DNA of 64,000 nt from Amycolatopsis oliviviridis (lineage in GTDB: Bacteria; Actinomycetota; Actinomycetes; Mycobacteriales; Pseudonocardiaceae). Where the stretch lies: contig NZ_BNAY01000001.1 in NCBI RefSeq assembly GCF_014654365.1, forward strand, positions 124,001 to 188,000, in the 5' to 3' direction. The notes beneath the pieces are model-generated. The model did no database searches and had not been told where the DNA came from. It saw nothing but the letters and a program-made list of their open reading frames with translations. Shown here in pieces: positions 6,969 through 15,045 of this stretch; position 1 is the stretch's first letter; each line of letters starts with the position of its first letter. The translations under genes and the position numbers were made by a program.

Positions 6969-9428
6969 CTGAGCCTGTCGGAGTACCTCCGGGAGAACTG
7001 GATCGACGTCGTGAACGACGCGATCCTGCACGTGGATCTCACCCTGGCGGCGATGGTGCTGGCCGTGCTGGTCGGGATGACGATCGGCCTGCTCACCTAC
7101 CGGCGGCGGTGGCTCGGCGCGATGGCGACCACGACGACGGCGGCGTTCCTGACCGTCCCGTCGATCGCGCTGCTGGGCATCCTGATCGGCCCGTTCGGGC
7201 TGGGGCTGACGAACGTGCTGTTCGCGCTGGTGCTCTACGCACTCCTGCCGATCACGCGCAACACGATCGTCGGGCTGCGTGGCGTCGACCCGGCCGTGGT
7301 GGACGCGGCGCGCGGTATGGGCTTCGGCCGCGCGCGGCTGCTGTTTCGCGTGCGGCTGCCGCTCGCCTGGCCGGTGATCCTTTCCGGTATCCGGGTCTCG
7401 ACGCAGATCACGATCGGTATCGCGGCCATCGGCGCGTACGTCAAGGGCCCCGGCCTCGGCAACGAGATCTTCGACGGGCTCGGCCGGTTCGGCTCGGTCA
7501 ACTCGCTGAACCAGGTACTCACCGGAACGCTCGGGATCATGGTGCTGGCGCTGCTGTTCGACCTGGCCTTCGTGGTGGTCGGCAAGCTGACCACACGGCG
7601 ACGTCCCCGCGCCCGCCGAGAGGTGGCCCCGGCGACGTCGGGGGAAACCGCCGGGACGGGCGGTGAGACGATCGAACTGCGGGAGGTCGGCAAGCGTTAC
7701 CCCGGACGAGCGGTCCCGGCGGTCGAAAGCCTGACGATGCGCATCCCCGCGGGCGAGATCGTCGTGCTGACCGGTCCGTCGGGGTGCGGCAAGACGACGA
7801 CCATGCGGATGATCAACCGGCTCGTCGAGCCCACTTCGGGCGTCGTCACGATCGGCGGCACCGAGGTATCGGCGCTCGACCTGGACGAACACCGGCGCAA
7901 CACCGGCTACGTCATCCAGCAGATCGGGCTCTTCCCGCATTTGCGAGTGGACGCCAACATCGGCGTGGTGCCTCGGATGCTCGGCTGGACTCGACGACGT
8001 ATCGTCGGCCGCGTGCGCGAGTTGCTCGGCGTCGTCGGCCTGACCCGCGAGCACGGCGTCCGGTACCCACGTGAGCTTTCCGGCGGTCAGCAGCAGCGCG
8101 TCGGTGTGGCGCGGGCGATGGCCGCGGACCCGCCGGTCATGCTGATGGACGAGCCGTTCGGCTCCACCGACCCGATCACGCGCGCCCGGCTGCAGGACGA
8201 ATTCCTTCGCCTGCAACGGGAAGTGCGCAAGACGATCGTGTTCGTCACACACGACTTCGACGAGGCGCTGAAGGTCGGCGACCGGATCGCCGTGCTGCGG
8301 CCGCGATCGGTGATCGCGCAGTACGACACGCCCCAGGCGATCCTCGCCGCACCGGCGGACGACTACGTCGCGAGCTTCGTCGGCTCGAAGCGGAACCTGA
8401 AACGGCTCGGACTGATCCGGGTGGGGGACCTGGACCTCCGGCCGGCCGCCGGGCCGGAAGGTCTGCCCACGGCGCGGCCCGATGCCACCCTGCTGGACGT
8501 CTTGGACGTGATGGTGCGGACCGGCAGCACCGCGGTCGTGATCACCGAGGACAGCGGTGCGCAGCCGCTGGGAGTATGCGACGTGACCTGCCTCGTCGCG
8601 GCGCTGAGACCTACCGAAGAGGGTCCCACCGGCGAGGCGCCCGCGATCCCGGACGCGGAGGAGGCGCCCGGCCCTGAGCCGGACGCCACGGCGCCCGCGC
8701 GGCCTCGCCGTCGCCGGCTCGGGCTGCTGGTGCGCCCGGTCCTACTGACTCTCACCTTGCTGGCGCTCTTCCTGATCGTGCGCGCGCACCCGCTCGACTC
8801 GATCGAACAGCGCTTTCTCAACCCCGGCGAGATCCTCACCGAACTGGGCGTGCACCTGCGGCTCACCTTGATCTCGACGGCGTGCACCGTCGCCATCGCC
8901 CTCCCGCTGGGCATCCTGCTCACCCGCGCCGGCGCCCGCTGGGCCCGGCCCATCGGCCTCGGGCTGGGCAACCTCGGCCAGGCGATCCCGTCGATCGGGC
9001 TCGTCGTGCTGCTCGCGCTCTGGATGGGCACGGGCACCGCGACGGCGGTGACGGCGCTCGTCGTCTACGCGACCTTGCCGGTGCTGCGCAACACGATCGT
9101 CGGGCTCGACGGCGTCGACCCGACCGTCGTCGACGCCGCGCGCGGCATGGGCATGGGCAAGACGGCCGTCCTGTGGCGGATCGAGCTGCCGCTGGCCGTC
9201 CCGGTGATCCTCGCCGGGATCCGGACCGCGCTGGTGCTCACCGTCGCGAGCGCGACGCTGGCGACGTTCATCGACGGCGGCGGTCTCGGCGGCGGGCTTG
9301 TCGCCGGGATCGGGCTGTACCGCCCAATGCTGAGCCTGACCTTCGGCATCATCGTCGCCGCACTGGCGCTTTTCGTCGACTGGCTGGGGTTGGTCGCCGA
9401 GGAGGTCCTGCACCCGCGCGGCCTGTGA
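6969..9428 (+). CDS. Fused permease-ATPase-permease of a betaine/choline-type ABC importer
   Basis: A single uninterrupted frame encodes three normally separate subunits of an OpuC/ProU-type osmoprotectant importer. The first is a permease (about residues 1-220; EAA-loop-like VDAARGMGFGRARLLFRVRL). The second is an ATPase (about 230-560) with Walker A GPSGCGKT, Q-loop, signature LSGGQQQRVG, Walker B VMLMDEPFGSTDP and switch VTHDFDEAL, plus a partial CBS-like region. The third is another permease (about 610-820) with its own VDAARGMGMGKTAVLWRIEL. The frame stays open up to TTG 6798, but the first 57 codons look non-coding. A GAGGAG sequence lies 8 bases before CTG 6969, which would give LSLSEYLRENW, so a CTG start is proposed and uncertain. 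The solute-binding protein gene follows 28 bases downstream. Confidence 0.85.
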   Translation: MSLSEYLRENWIDVVNDAILHVDLTLAAMVLAVLVGMTIGLLTYRRRWLGAMATTTTAAFLTVPSIALLGILIGPFGLGLTNVLFALVLYALLPITRNTIVGLRGVDPAVVDAARGMGFGRARLLFRVRLPLAWPVILSGIRVSTQITIGIAAIGAYVKGPGLGNEIFDGLGRFGSVNSLNQVLTGTLGIMVLALLFDLAFVVVGKLTTRRRPRARREVAPATSGETAGTGGETIELREVGKRYPGRAVPAVESLTMRIPAGEIVVLTGPSGCGKTTTMRMINRLVEPTSGVVTIGGTEVSALDLDEHRRNTGYVIQQIGLFPHLRVDANIGVVPRMLGWTRRRIVGRVRELLGVVGLTREHGVRYPRELSGGQQQRVGVARAMAADPPVMLMDEPFGSTDPITRARLQDEFLRLQREVRKTIVFVTHDFDEALKVGDRIAVLRPRSVIAQYDTPQAILAAPADDYVASFVGSKRNLKRLGLIRVGDLDLRPAAGPEGLPTARPDATLLDVLDVMVRTGSTAVVITEDSGAQPLGVCDVTCLVAALRPTEEGPTGEAPAIPDAEEAPGPEPDATAPARPRRRRLGLLVRPVLLTLTLLALFLIVRAHPLDSIEQRFLNPGEILTELGVHLRLTLISTACTVAIALPLGILLTRAGARWARPIGLGLGNLGQAIPSIGLVVLLALWMGTGTATAVTALVVYATLPVLRNTIVGLDGVDPTVVDAARGMGMGKTAVLWRIELPLAVPVILAGIRTALVLTVASATLATFIDGGGLGGGLVAGIGLYRPMLSLTFGIIVAALALFVDWLGLVAEEVLHPRGL

Positions 9429-9456
9429 CCCGACCGACTTCAAGGAGGACCAACCC

Positions 9457-10431
9457 ATGCGGATGCTCCAGCGCACGACCGCCGCCGTGCTCGCGCTCGT
9501 CGCGTCAGCGTCGCTCGCGGCCGGCTGCACGATCGGAAAGGACGAGACCGGCGCCCAGGTGGGCGCGGGATCCATCAAGAAGATCGACGCGCTGAACGGC
9601 GCCCAGATCCGCGTCAGCTCCAAGGAATTCGACGAGCAGCTGCTGCTCGGCCAGATCGCCCTCGTCGCCTTGCAGGCGGCCGGGGCGAGCCCGCAGGACA
9701 AGACCAACATCACCGGCTCCAGCAACGTCCGCCAGGCGCTCACCAGCGGAGCGGTGGACCTGTACTGGGAATACACCGGCACCGCCTGGATCAGCTACCT
9801 CAACCAGACCAAGCCGATCACCGACCCGCAGGCGCAGTACGAAGCGGTCAAACAGGCCGACACCGCCAACGGCGTCACTTGGTGGGCACGCTCGCCTGCC
9901 AACGACACCTACGCCCTCGCCGGCAACCCGGCGGCAGTGGCCCGGACCGGCGTCAAGACGCTGTCCGACTACGCGGCCCTGGTGAAGCGAGACCCGGCCG
10001 CGGCCTCGACCTGCATGGGCCCGGAATTCAAGAGCCGGGACGACGGTTTCCCCGGCCTGGCGAAGACCTACGGGTTCACCCTGCCCGACCCGCAGGTGCA
10101 CCTGCTCAACGACGCCGTCGTCTACCCGAGCGTCGGCAAGGGGGACCCCTGCGGTTTCGGCTCGGTCGCCTCCACCGACGGACGCGTGGCCGCGCAGAAC
10201 CTCACCGTGCTCGAGGACGACAAGCATTTCTTCCCGACGTACAACCCCGCCATCACGATCGCCACTCCGCTCGCCCAGAAGTACCCGCAGCTGGAGCAGG
10301 TCTTCACGCCGATCGCCGCGAAGCTCGACACCGCGACGCTCACGGACCTGAACAAGAAGGTCAGCGTCGACGGCCAGAAGGCCGCCACGGTCGCCCACGA
10401 CTGGCTCAAGTCCGCGGGCTTCATCAGCTGA
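9457..10431 (+). CDS. Substrate-binding lipoprotein of the betaine/choline-type importer (OpuAC family)
   Basis: 324 residues, with the strong ribosome site AAGGAGGA before ATG 9457. The N-terminus is a lipoprotein signal with lipobox SLAAGC, so Cys would be lipidated and the protein tethered outside the membrane. The body has the OpuAC/QAT-type layout: IRVSSKEFDEQLLLGQIAL near the start, then SSNVRQALTSGAVDLYWEYT (residues about 88-110), a segment typical of quaternary-ammonium binding proteins. The C-terminal lobe ends LNKKVSVDGQKAATVAHDWL. Aromatic residues W, Y and W in the first lobe could form the cation cage, but the ligand (betaine, choline or carnitine) cannot be fixed from sequence. 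It is co-transcribed with the fused transporter upstream. Confidence 0.88.
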   Translation: MRMLQRTTAAVLALVASASLAAGCTIGKDETGAQVGAGSIKKIDALNGAQIRVSSKEFDEQLLLGQIALVALQAAGASPQDKTNITGSSNVRQALTSGAVDLYWEYTGTAWISYLNQTKPITDPQAQYEAVKQADTANGVTWWARSPANDTYALAGNPAAVARTGVKTLSDYAALVKRDPAAASTCMGPEFKSRDDGFPGLAKTYGFTLPDPQVHLLNDAVVYPSVGKGDPCGFGSVASTDGRVAAQNLTVLEDDKHFFPTYNPAITIATPLAQKYPQLEQVFTPIAAKLDTATLTDLNKKVSVDGQKAATVAHDWLKSAGFIS

Positions 10432-10549
10432 ATCGTGGCGGTTCCCCTGTGACGTCCGGACCGGCCTGTCTTCTGCCCGGTTACAGGCCGAGCAGCACGG
10501 CAGCGTCTTTGCCTGGTCGGGCGAACCACCCGACCAGCCGATCCCTCGG

Positions 10550-11515
10550 GTGTGGATGTTCGGCCACGCTGTGACCGTGTCTTGGGACCGCGTTCAGCCG
10601 GAGTCAGCGCGGGATGTCGCGGAATTCTCCGTGCTCCTGCGGTCGCTCAAAAGGAAATCGGGTCGCACCTTGCGGCAATTGGAGGAAAACGCGGCCGAAC
10701 AGGGTGCTGTCCTACCTCGCAGTACCGTCGCCGACATGCTGCGCCGGGACGCGCTTCCCCGGGCGGAACTGCTGGCGGTGTTCGTACGCGCGTGCGGCGA
10801 CGGGCAGCATCTGGGGGAGTGGTTGGGCACTCGCGAACGCCTGGCCGTGAGACCACACCTCGACCAGACGCCACAGACTTCGCCCGCACCGCCGCCGGCC
10901 ATGCCATCCGATGACCTGCACAGCACACGATCTCGCCGAGTCTCGCTCACGACGGCGGTGATCATGCTCGTGGTGGCCGGATTCATCCTCACCACTTCGA
11001 CCGGAACCGGCGGCCCGCCGCCGGCGATCCACCACGCCGACGGCCCGGCCCTGCCCGCACCTGCCGCGGCGGTGTTACCGGCGCCGGGCGGCTACCTCAT
11101 TCGGTTGCGGCACTCGAATCTGTGCCTGTCCGAGGATCTGTCCGACAGCAGCGGTCAAGTCCGTCAGCGCGATTGTCGTCGCAGCGTGCCACCGATGGCG
11201 TTGCAGGCGAAGCACGGCGACATCTACCGGATCGCCATCAGCCATCCGGAGTTCGGTGCCGGATGCATGGGGATCGCCCAGGCGTCGTCGAAATCCGGCG
11301 TGGCGATCTACGACGACCACTGTGGCACCGGCGCGGCGGAAGAGTTCCAGTTGATCCCGGTCGGCGGCGCCGTGCCGGGATTCCGCATCCGTGCCGTGCA
11401 CAGCGGGATGTGTCTGGGAGTGCGCGAAGTGTCCATGGACGAATGGGAGCCGCTGTTCCAGCTGCCCTGCCTCCCCGCCGGGTCGGGCCAGATCTTCAGC
11501 TTCGAACCCCGGTGA
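10550..11515 (+). CDS. XRE-type HTH protein with one membrane helix and a beta-trefoil (ricin-like) domain
   Basis: 321 residues if GTG 10550 is used; a GTG at 10571 is equally possible and neither has a clear ribosome site. The N-terminal 80 residues form a helix-turn-helix of the XRE kind (LLRSLKRKSGRTLRQLEENA ... LPRSTVADMLRR). A Pro-rich linker and one membrane helix (VSLTTAVIMLVVAGFILTTS) follow. The outer domain carries repeated Cys-containing units (HSNLCLSEDLS, FGAGCMGIAQ, HSGMCLGVREV) typical of a beta-trefoil lectin fold. The architecture suggests a membrane-anchored regulator that senses a ligand outside the cell, which is an inference. The stop codon lies inside a terminator-like hairpin. 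Confidence 0.7.
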   Translation: MWMFGHAVTVSWDRVQPESARDVAEFSVLLRSLKRKSGRTLRQLEENAAEQGAVLPRSTVADMLRRDALPRAELLAVFVRACGDGQHLGEWLGTRERLAVRPHLDQTPQTSPAPPPAMPSDDLHSTRSRRVSLTTAVIMLVVAGFILTTSTGTGGPPPAIHHADGPALPAPAAAVLPAPGGYLIRLRHSNLCLSEDLSDSSGQVRQRDCRRSVPPMALQAKHGDIYRIAISHPEFGAGCMGIAQASSKSGVAIYDDHCGTGAAEEFQLIPVGGAVPGFRIRAVHSGMCLGVREVSMDEWEPLFQLPCLPAGSGQIFSFEPR

Positions 11516-11538
11516 TGGCTCTGCCTCGACCGGGGTTC
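11504..11538 (+). terminator. Hairpin overlapping the stop codon
   Basis: The arms GAACCCCGGT (11504-11513) and ACCGGGGTTC (11529-11538) are exact complements with a 15-base loop. The stop codon of the upstream gene (11513-11515) is partly within the left arm. It is likely the terminator of the rightward gene, facing the leftward inhibitor gene. Confidence 0.5.
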
Positions 11539-11607
11539 TGCTCGGTGGCGGGGATGTCGTGCCGTCGTCACTGATGGGGGATGGGTACTCCCGCGGAAGC
11601 GAGTACT

Positions 11608-11629
11608 GCGTGGACCGAGTGGTCCACGC
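11608..11629 (-). terminator. Hairpin downstream of the I36 inhibitor gene
   Basis: The arms GCGTGGACC (11608-11616) and GGTCCACGC (11621-11629) are exact complements around a GAGT loop. It begins 11 bases past the stop of the leftward gene 11640-11978, a normal terminator position. Confidence 0.5.
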
Positions 11630-11639
11630 GGCGGTCGGG

Positions 11640-11978
11640 TCAGGCGCGGCGGAAGCTGTGTACCACGAACTTGGTCTTGGCGACCTGCTTGCCCGGTCCG
11701 AGGATGAACGACGGGCCGTTGCACGAGGAGCCGTTGTACATCCGGATGCTGTAACCGGTGCGGCTGACCGCGGAGTTGTAGTGCTTGTCCGGGTAGCAAT
11801 GGGTGTTCTTGTCGAAGTACCCTGCCGTGCTCTTCGTGCCGGTGTAGTTGATTCCCGACCACAGGCACAGATCCGAGGTGCAGCTCGGCGCGGCCATCGC
11901 GGTGGCGGGCGCGACGACCGTTCCCGCGAGGGCGATGCCGGCGGCCAGCAGGGTCATCAGGCGATACTTGCGAGTCAT
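11640..11978 (-). CDS. Secreted peptidase-inhibitor family I36-type protein
   Basis: 112 residues from ATG 11978, chosen because GGGAGGGAAAC immediately precedes it and a signal peptide starts there (MTRKYRLMTLLAAGIALAGT ... AMAAP). A longer open frame to 12116 runs through an inverted repeat and is unlikely to be used. The mature part is small and Cys-rich: CTSDLCLWSGINYTGT, CYPDKHYNSAVS, and YNGSSCNGPSFIL with four Cys. The CLW..xNY.G pattern is seen in the actinobacterial I36 (SMI-like) inhibitor family, so extracellular protease inhibition is the expected role. It may relate to the trypsin-like protease nearby, but they are not in one operon. Confidence 0.65.
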   Translation of the reverse strand: MTRKYRLMTLLAAGIALAGTVVAPATAMAAPSCTSDLCLWSGINYTGTKSTAGYFDKNTHCYPDKHYNSAVSRTGYSIRMYNGSSCNGPSFILGPGKQVAKTKFVVHSFRRA

Positions 11979-12042
11979 CGGTTTCCCTCCCTGAGCGGGC
12001 GCTTTGCCCGATTCGACAGGAGCGTAGCGCCGGTAGCGCCGG

Positions 12043-12095
12043 TCCGTGAAGGCCTCCTTGAGGGACCCAGGGGCCCTCAAGGAGGCCTTCACGGA
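12043..12095. repeat. 22-bp-stem hairpin element, copy 1
   Basis: The left arm 12043-12064 (core CGTGAAGGCCTCCTTG) is an exact complement of the right arm 12074-12095, with a 9-base loop. The 16-base core differs by only one base (T versus C) from the core of the hairpin at 15875-15929. It lies between divergent genes, which argues against a plain terminator. It may be a dispersed palindromic element of this genome. Confidence 0.7.
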
Positions 12096-12182
12096 CTTGG
12101 CATCCGACCAGGACACCTTTGCCTTACCACTCGATAGTACGAGTGGGACTTCAGCGACCGATCATGGGCGCGGGTCGCGCGT

Positions 12183-12196
12183 TGCCCATACGGGCA
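12183..12196. promoter_or_regulatory. Candidate eCIS operator, site 1
   Basis: The palindrome TGCCC-ATAC-GGGCA lies about 93 bases before the GTG start of the first eCIS gene (12289). The same half-sites and 4-base spacing recur upstream of the other eCIS transcription units. Function is inferred from recurrence only. Confidence 0.4.
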
Positions 12197-12288
12197 GCCT
12201 GGGGTACCCGAAGGTCTGCCGCTGTGCGGCTGGCCGATCGGCGCCGCCGCGATCATCGTGGGAAGACCGCCGTCCGAGGAGGTCCGCA

Positions 12289-12948
12289 GTGATCCATGAG
12301 GTCGACGAGGCGCTACGGCGTCTGGTGCGGGACGCGGCCCGGCGCGGCAGCGAGATCGAGGTCACGTTCGACGCGCCCACCAAGGAGTGGGCGGCTCGGC
12401 GCAACGCTCCCACGGTGAACGTCTACCTCTACGACGTGCGTGAGGATCTACGCCGTCGCTCACGAGGCCTCCTCAATGAGTACGACCCGCTCGGCAAGGT
12501 CTCGGCGCGGCACCTTCCGCCCCGGCACATCAAGCTGTCCTATCTGGTCACCGCGTGGACGCAGCGCCCGGAAGACGAGCATCGCGTGCTGTCCGACCTG
12601 TTACTCGGCCTGCTCGCCTACGACGCCGTCCCGGAAGCGGTGCTGACCGGGTCACTGGCCGAGATGGGCCTGCCGGTGCCGATGACCGTCGCGTTGCCGC
12701 CGCCCGAGGACCGCGCGTTCGCCGACGTCTGGACCGCTTTGGGCGGTGAACTGAAACCGTCGCTGGACGTGGTGATCTCCACCCCGGTCCACAGTGGACG
12801 AATGTACCCGGCCGAACAGCCGCCGAAGGAAGGCTTGAAGCTCGACACCCGCGATGGCGAGCTGATCGGGCACCATGTGGCGGAGAGTGGTGCGGTCGAA
12901 GGGCAACGCCGGGTCGCGATGACGCGCACTCACCGGAAGTCCCGATGA
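12289..12948 (+). CDS. eCIS tail-terminator-like protein, DUF4255 (Pvc16/Afp16 N-terminal domain)
   Basis: 219 residues from GTG 12289, which is preceded by GAGGAGG. The open frame extends upstream to 12046 through a hairpin and is not used. The protein begins VIHEVDEALRRLVRDAARRG and contains NAPTVNVYLYDVREDLRRRS and YLVTAWTQRPEDEHRVLSDL, the conserved features of the DUF4255 family. In Photorhabdus Pvc16 and Serratia Afp16 this protein caps the tube and sheath and helps set length. It overlaps the following ATPase gene by four bases (ATGA), so translational coupling is likely. It heads the first eCIS operon; a palindromic candidate operator lies about 93 bases upstream. Confidence 0.85.
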   Translation: MIHEVDEALRRLVRDAARRGSEIEVTFDAPTKEWAARRNAPTVNVYLYDVREDLRRRSRGLLNEYDPLGKVSARHLPPRHIKLSYLVTAWTQRPEDEHRVLSDLLLGLLAYDAVPEAVLTGSLAEMGLPVPMTVALPPPEDRAFADVWTALGGELKPSLDVVISTPVHSGRMYPAEQPPKEGLKLDTRDGELIGHHVAESGAVEGQRRVAMTRTHRKSR

Positions 12949-14933
12949 GCCTGGAGTACCTGTTCGGGCGGCTGGCCCGCCTCGAACAGCGGATCCGCGA
13001 CGCGGTGGAAAGCCGCCGGGCCGCCGACCCGAACCCCGACGACCCGTTCCGTGGGCTGTACCTGTCGAACGAGACGATCGACGCGCTGCTGGAGGGCCAC
13101 CGCGAGCCGTTCCCGCCGTTCACGGACTCCGTGCCGGACGGCCGTCTGCACCCGTTGGCGGAGCGCGTGGGACTCACCGGTGTCGACATCGAACTGCTGC
13201 TGGTCGCGCTCGCGCCGGACCTCGACAGCCGGTTCGAGCAGTTTTACGGCTACCTCAACGACGACGTGACCCGCCGCCGGGCGACAGCGGGCTTGGCCTT
13301 GCGCCTGTGCGGAGTTCCTGAAGCCTCAGCCGCGGGCCGGGCGCGGCTCGACGCCGACGCTCCGCTGATCACCTGTGGCCTGCTCACCTTGGAGGAGGAG
13401 GAAAGACCCTTCCTGTCACGCACGCTTCGTGTACCCGATCGGGTGGTGAACCACCTGCTGGGCGATGATCGGCTCGCCCCGGAACTCGCCGGGTGCGCAC
13501 GGCTCGGCACGGAGTTCACCGACGTGACCGGTGCCGATCGGCTGGCCCGCGCGCTCAGAGGCCGGGTCGGGTTGGTCTATCTGAAGGAGCATCCTGGTGG
13601 AGGGGCCGAAGAACTCGGTGTCGCGGCACTGACCGGTGCCGGTTTTCCCGCGCTGGTGGTCGATGCGGCGCGGTGGCAGGCGGAATCAGGACGGGGCGAG
13701 CTCACCGGTTCGCTGGTGCGGGAGGCGTTGCTGCGCGGAGCGGGGTTGGTGCTGGGCCCGGTCGACGACTCCCCGCACCTGGAGAAGCTCGCTCATCCGG
13801 CGGTCCCGTTGATCGTGCACGGCACCGGAGCGTGGGACCCCCGGCGGAGCGCCATCCCGCCGTTGCAACTCGACGCCTTTCCCCTGTCCGCGGCGAGCCG
13901 GGTGGATCTTTGGCGCGGCCATCTCGACGGTGGGCTCGCACCGGACGTCGACCCGGGGGAGGCGACCGCGCATTTCGTGCTGGGGCCGGGGCAGATCGCC
14001 CGTGCGGCGAAAGCGGCGTCGGTGACGGCGCTGGCCGATGGCGGGCCGGTGCGGACGTCCCACCTGCGCGCGGGCGCGCGCAGCCAGAACGCGGCCGGGC
14101 TGCAACGGCTCGCCCGGCGGATCGAACCCGCGGTCGGCTGGAGCGACCTCGTGTTGCCCGCGGGCGTACTGTCCCTTTTGGACGAACTGGCCGCGCGGGC
14201 ACGCTACCGCGACCAGGTGCTCGACGAGTGGCGAATGCGGCCGGGAGGTGGGCGCGGCCGCGGCGTGACAGGATTGTTCGCGGGCGATTCCGGTACCGGC
14301 AAGACGATGTCCGCCGAGGTGATCGCCGCCTCGCTGGGGCTGGATCTCTATACCGTGAACCTGGCGACGGTGGTCGACAAGTACGTCGGCGAGACGGAGA
14401 AGAACCTGGAACGGATCTTCACCGAGGCCGCCGGTGTCAACGGGGTGTTGCTGTTCGACGAGGCGGACGCGATCTTCGGCAAGCGATCCGAGGTCCGTGA
14501 CGCGCACGACCGGTACGCGAACATCGAAAGCGCCTACCTGCTGCAGCGGATGGAGACCTTCGACGGTATCGCGGTGCTGGCCACCAACCTGCGAGCGAAC
14601 CTCGACGAGGCGTTCACCCGCAGGCTGGACGTGATCGTGGACTTCCCGTTGCCGGACGTCGAGTTGCGGCGTCAGCTGTGGGACCGCTGCCTCGGCGCTC
14701 GAATGCCCCGGGCCGGCGACCTGGACCTGGGGTTCCTTGCCGAAGCGTTCGAACTCGCCGGAGGGCACATCCGCTCGGCCGTGGTGACCGGCGCGTATCT
14801 GGCCGCGGAGGCGGGCCGTCCGGTGGCGATGACGGATCTGGTCGGCGCGGTCGCACGGGAGTATCGCAAGCTGGGCAGACTTTGCCTGGACCGTGAGTTC
14901 GGCCCGTACCTGGCGATGGTGACCGATGGCTGA
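12945..14933 (+). CDS. eCIS AAA+ ATPase (Pvc15/Afp15-like)
   Basis: 662 residues. The N-terminal 400 residues are a poorly conserved, partly degenerate region. The C-terminal half is a classical AAA+ module: Walker A GDSGTGKT at about 447-454, Walker B VLLFDEAD near 501, sensor/second-region sequence VLATNLRANLDEAFTRRLDV, and a C-terminal lid. Family members in eCIS loci (Pvc15) are thought to act on effectors or on assembly in the producing cell. The start ATG overlaps the DUF4255 stop by four bases. The next gene, DUF4157, lies 112 bases downstream with its own candidate operator, so it may be a separate unit. Confidence 0.85.
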   Translation: MSLEYLFGRLARLEQRIRDAVESRRAADPNPDDPFRGLYLSNETIDALLEGHREPFPPFTDSVPDGRLHPLAERVGLTGVDIELLLVALAPDLDSRFEQFYGYLNDDVTRRRATAGLALRLCGVPEASAAGRARLDADAPLITCGLLTLEEEERPFLSRTLRVPDRVVNHLLGDDRLAPELAGCARLGTEFTDVTGADRLARALRGRVGLVYLKEHPGGGAEELGVAALTGAGFPALVVDAARWQAESGRGELTGSLVREALLRGAGLVLGPVDDSPHLEKLAHPAVPLIVHGTGAWDPRRSAIPPLQLDAFPLSAASRVDLWRGHLDGGLAPDVDPGEATAHFVLGPGQIARAAKAASVTALADGGPVRTSHLRAGARSQNAAGLQRLARRIEPAVGWSDLVLPAGVLSLLDELAARARYRDQVLDEWRMRPGGGRGRGVTGLFAGDSGTGKTMSAEVIAASLGLDLYTVNLATVVDKYVGETEKNLERIFTEAAGVNGVLLFDEADAIFGKRSEVRDAHDRYANIESAYLLQRMETFDGIAVLATNLRANLDEAFTRRLDVIVDFPLPDVELRRQLWDRCLGARMPRAGDLDLGFLAEAFELAGGHIRSAVVTGAYLAAEAGRPVAMTDLVGAVAREYRKLGRLCLDREFGPYLAMVTDG

Positions 14934-14934
14934 G

Positions 14935-14970
14935 CTGCCCGTTCGGGCAGCCGATGTCGCCCGTTCGGCC
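14935..14970. promoter_or_regulatory. Candidate eCIS operator, tandem site 2
   Basis: CTGCCC-GTTC-GGGCAG (14935-14950) is a perfect palindrome. A second, weaker copy, GCCC-GTTC-GGCC, lies at 14959-14970 with centres about 22 bases apart. It sits between the ATPase stop and the DUF4157 gene. The 14-mer CTGCCCGTTCGGGC is identical, in reverse orientation, to 19300-19313. A terminator role for the first hairpin is the alternative. Confidence 0.45.
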
Positions 14971-15045
14971 GCGCCCGGCAGCCTGGTGCGCTGCGCGGCG
15001 ACGGCGCAAGCTTGACGGGCGGCGTAGCGACCGAGGGAGCGGACC

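Larger units (their letters stand above)
11979..12288. other. Divergent intergenic region
   Basis: 310 bases separate the start of the leftward I36 gene from the rightward eCIS gene at 12289. No gene was seen. The region holds a perfect 22-bp stem hairpin (12043-12095) and a TGCCC-N4-GGGCA palindrome (12183-12196), both listed separately. Because both flanking genes start here, the hairpin is not at a usual terminator position. Confidence 0.5.

Noticed and set aside
11979..12116. N-terminal extension of the I36 inhibitor gene
   Set aside because: The extension is the translated hairpin element; the ATG at 11978 has a ribosome site and starts a signal peptide.
12945..14933. Reading the eCIS ATPase as an ordinary cell-division or protease-linked AAA+ protein
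   Set aside because: Four-base overlap with a DUF4255 gene and the adjacent eCIS genes identify it as the Pvc15-type component.
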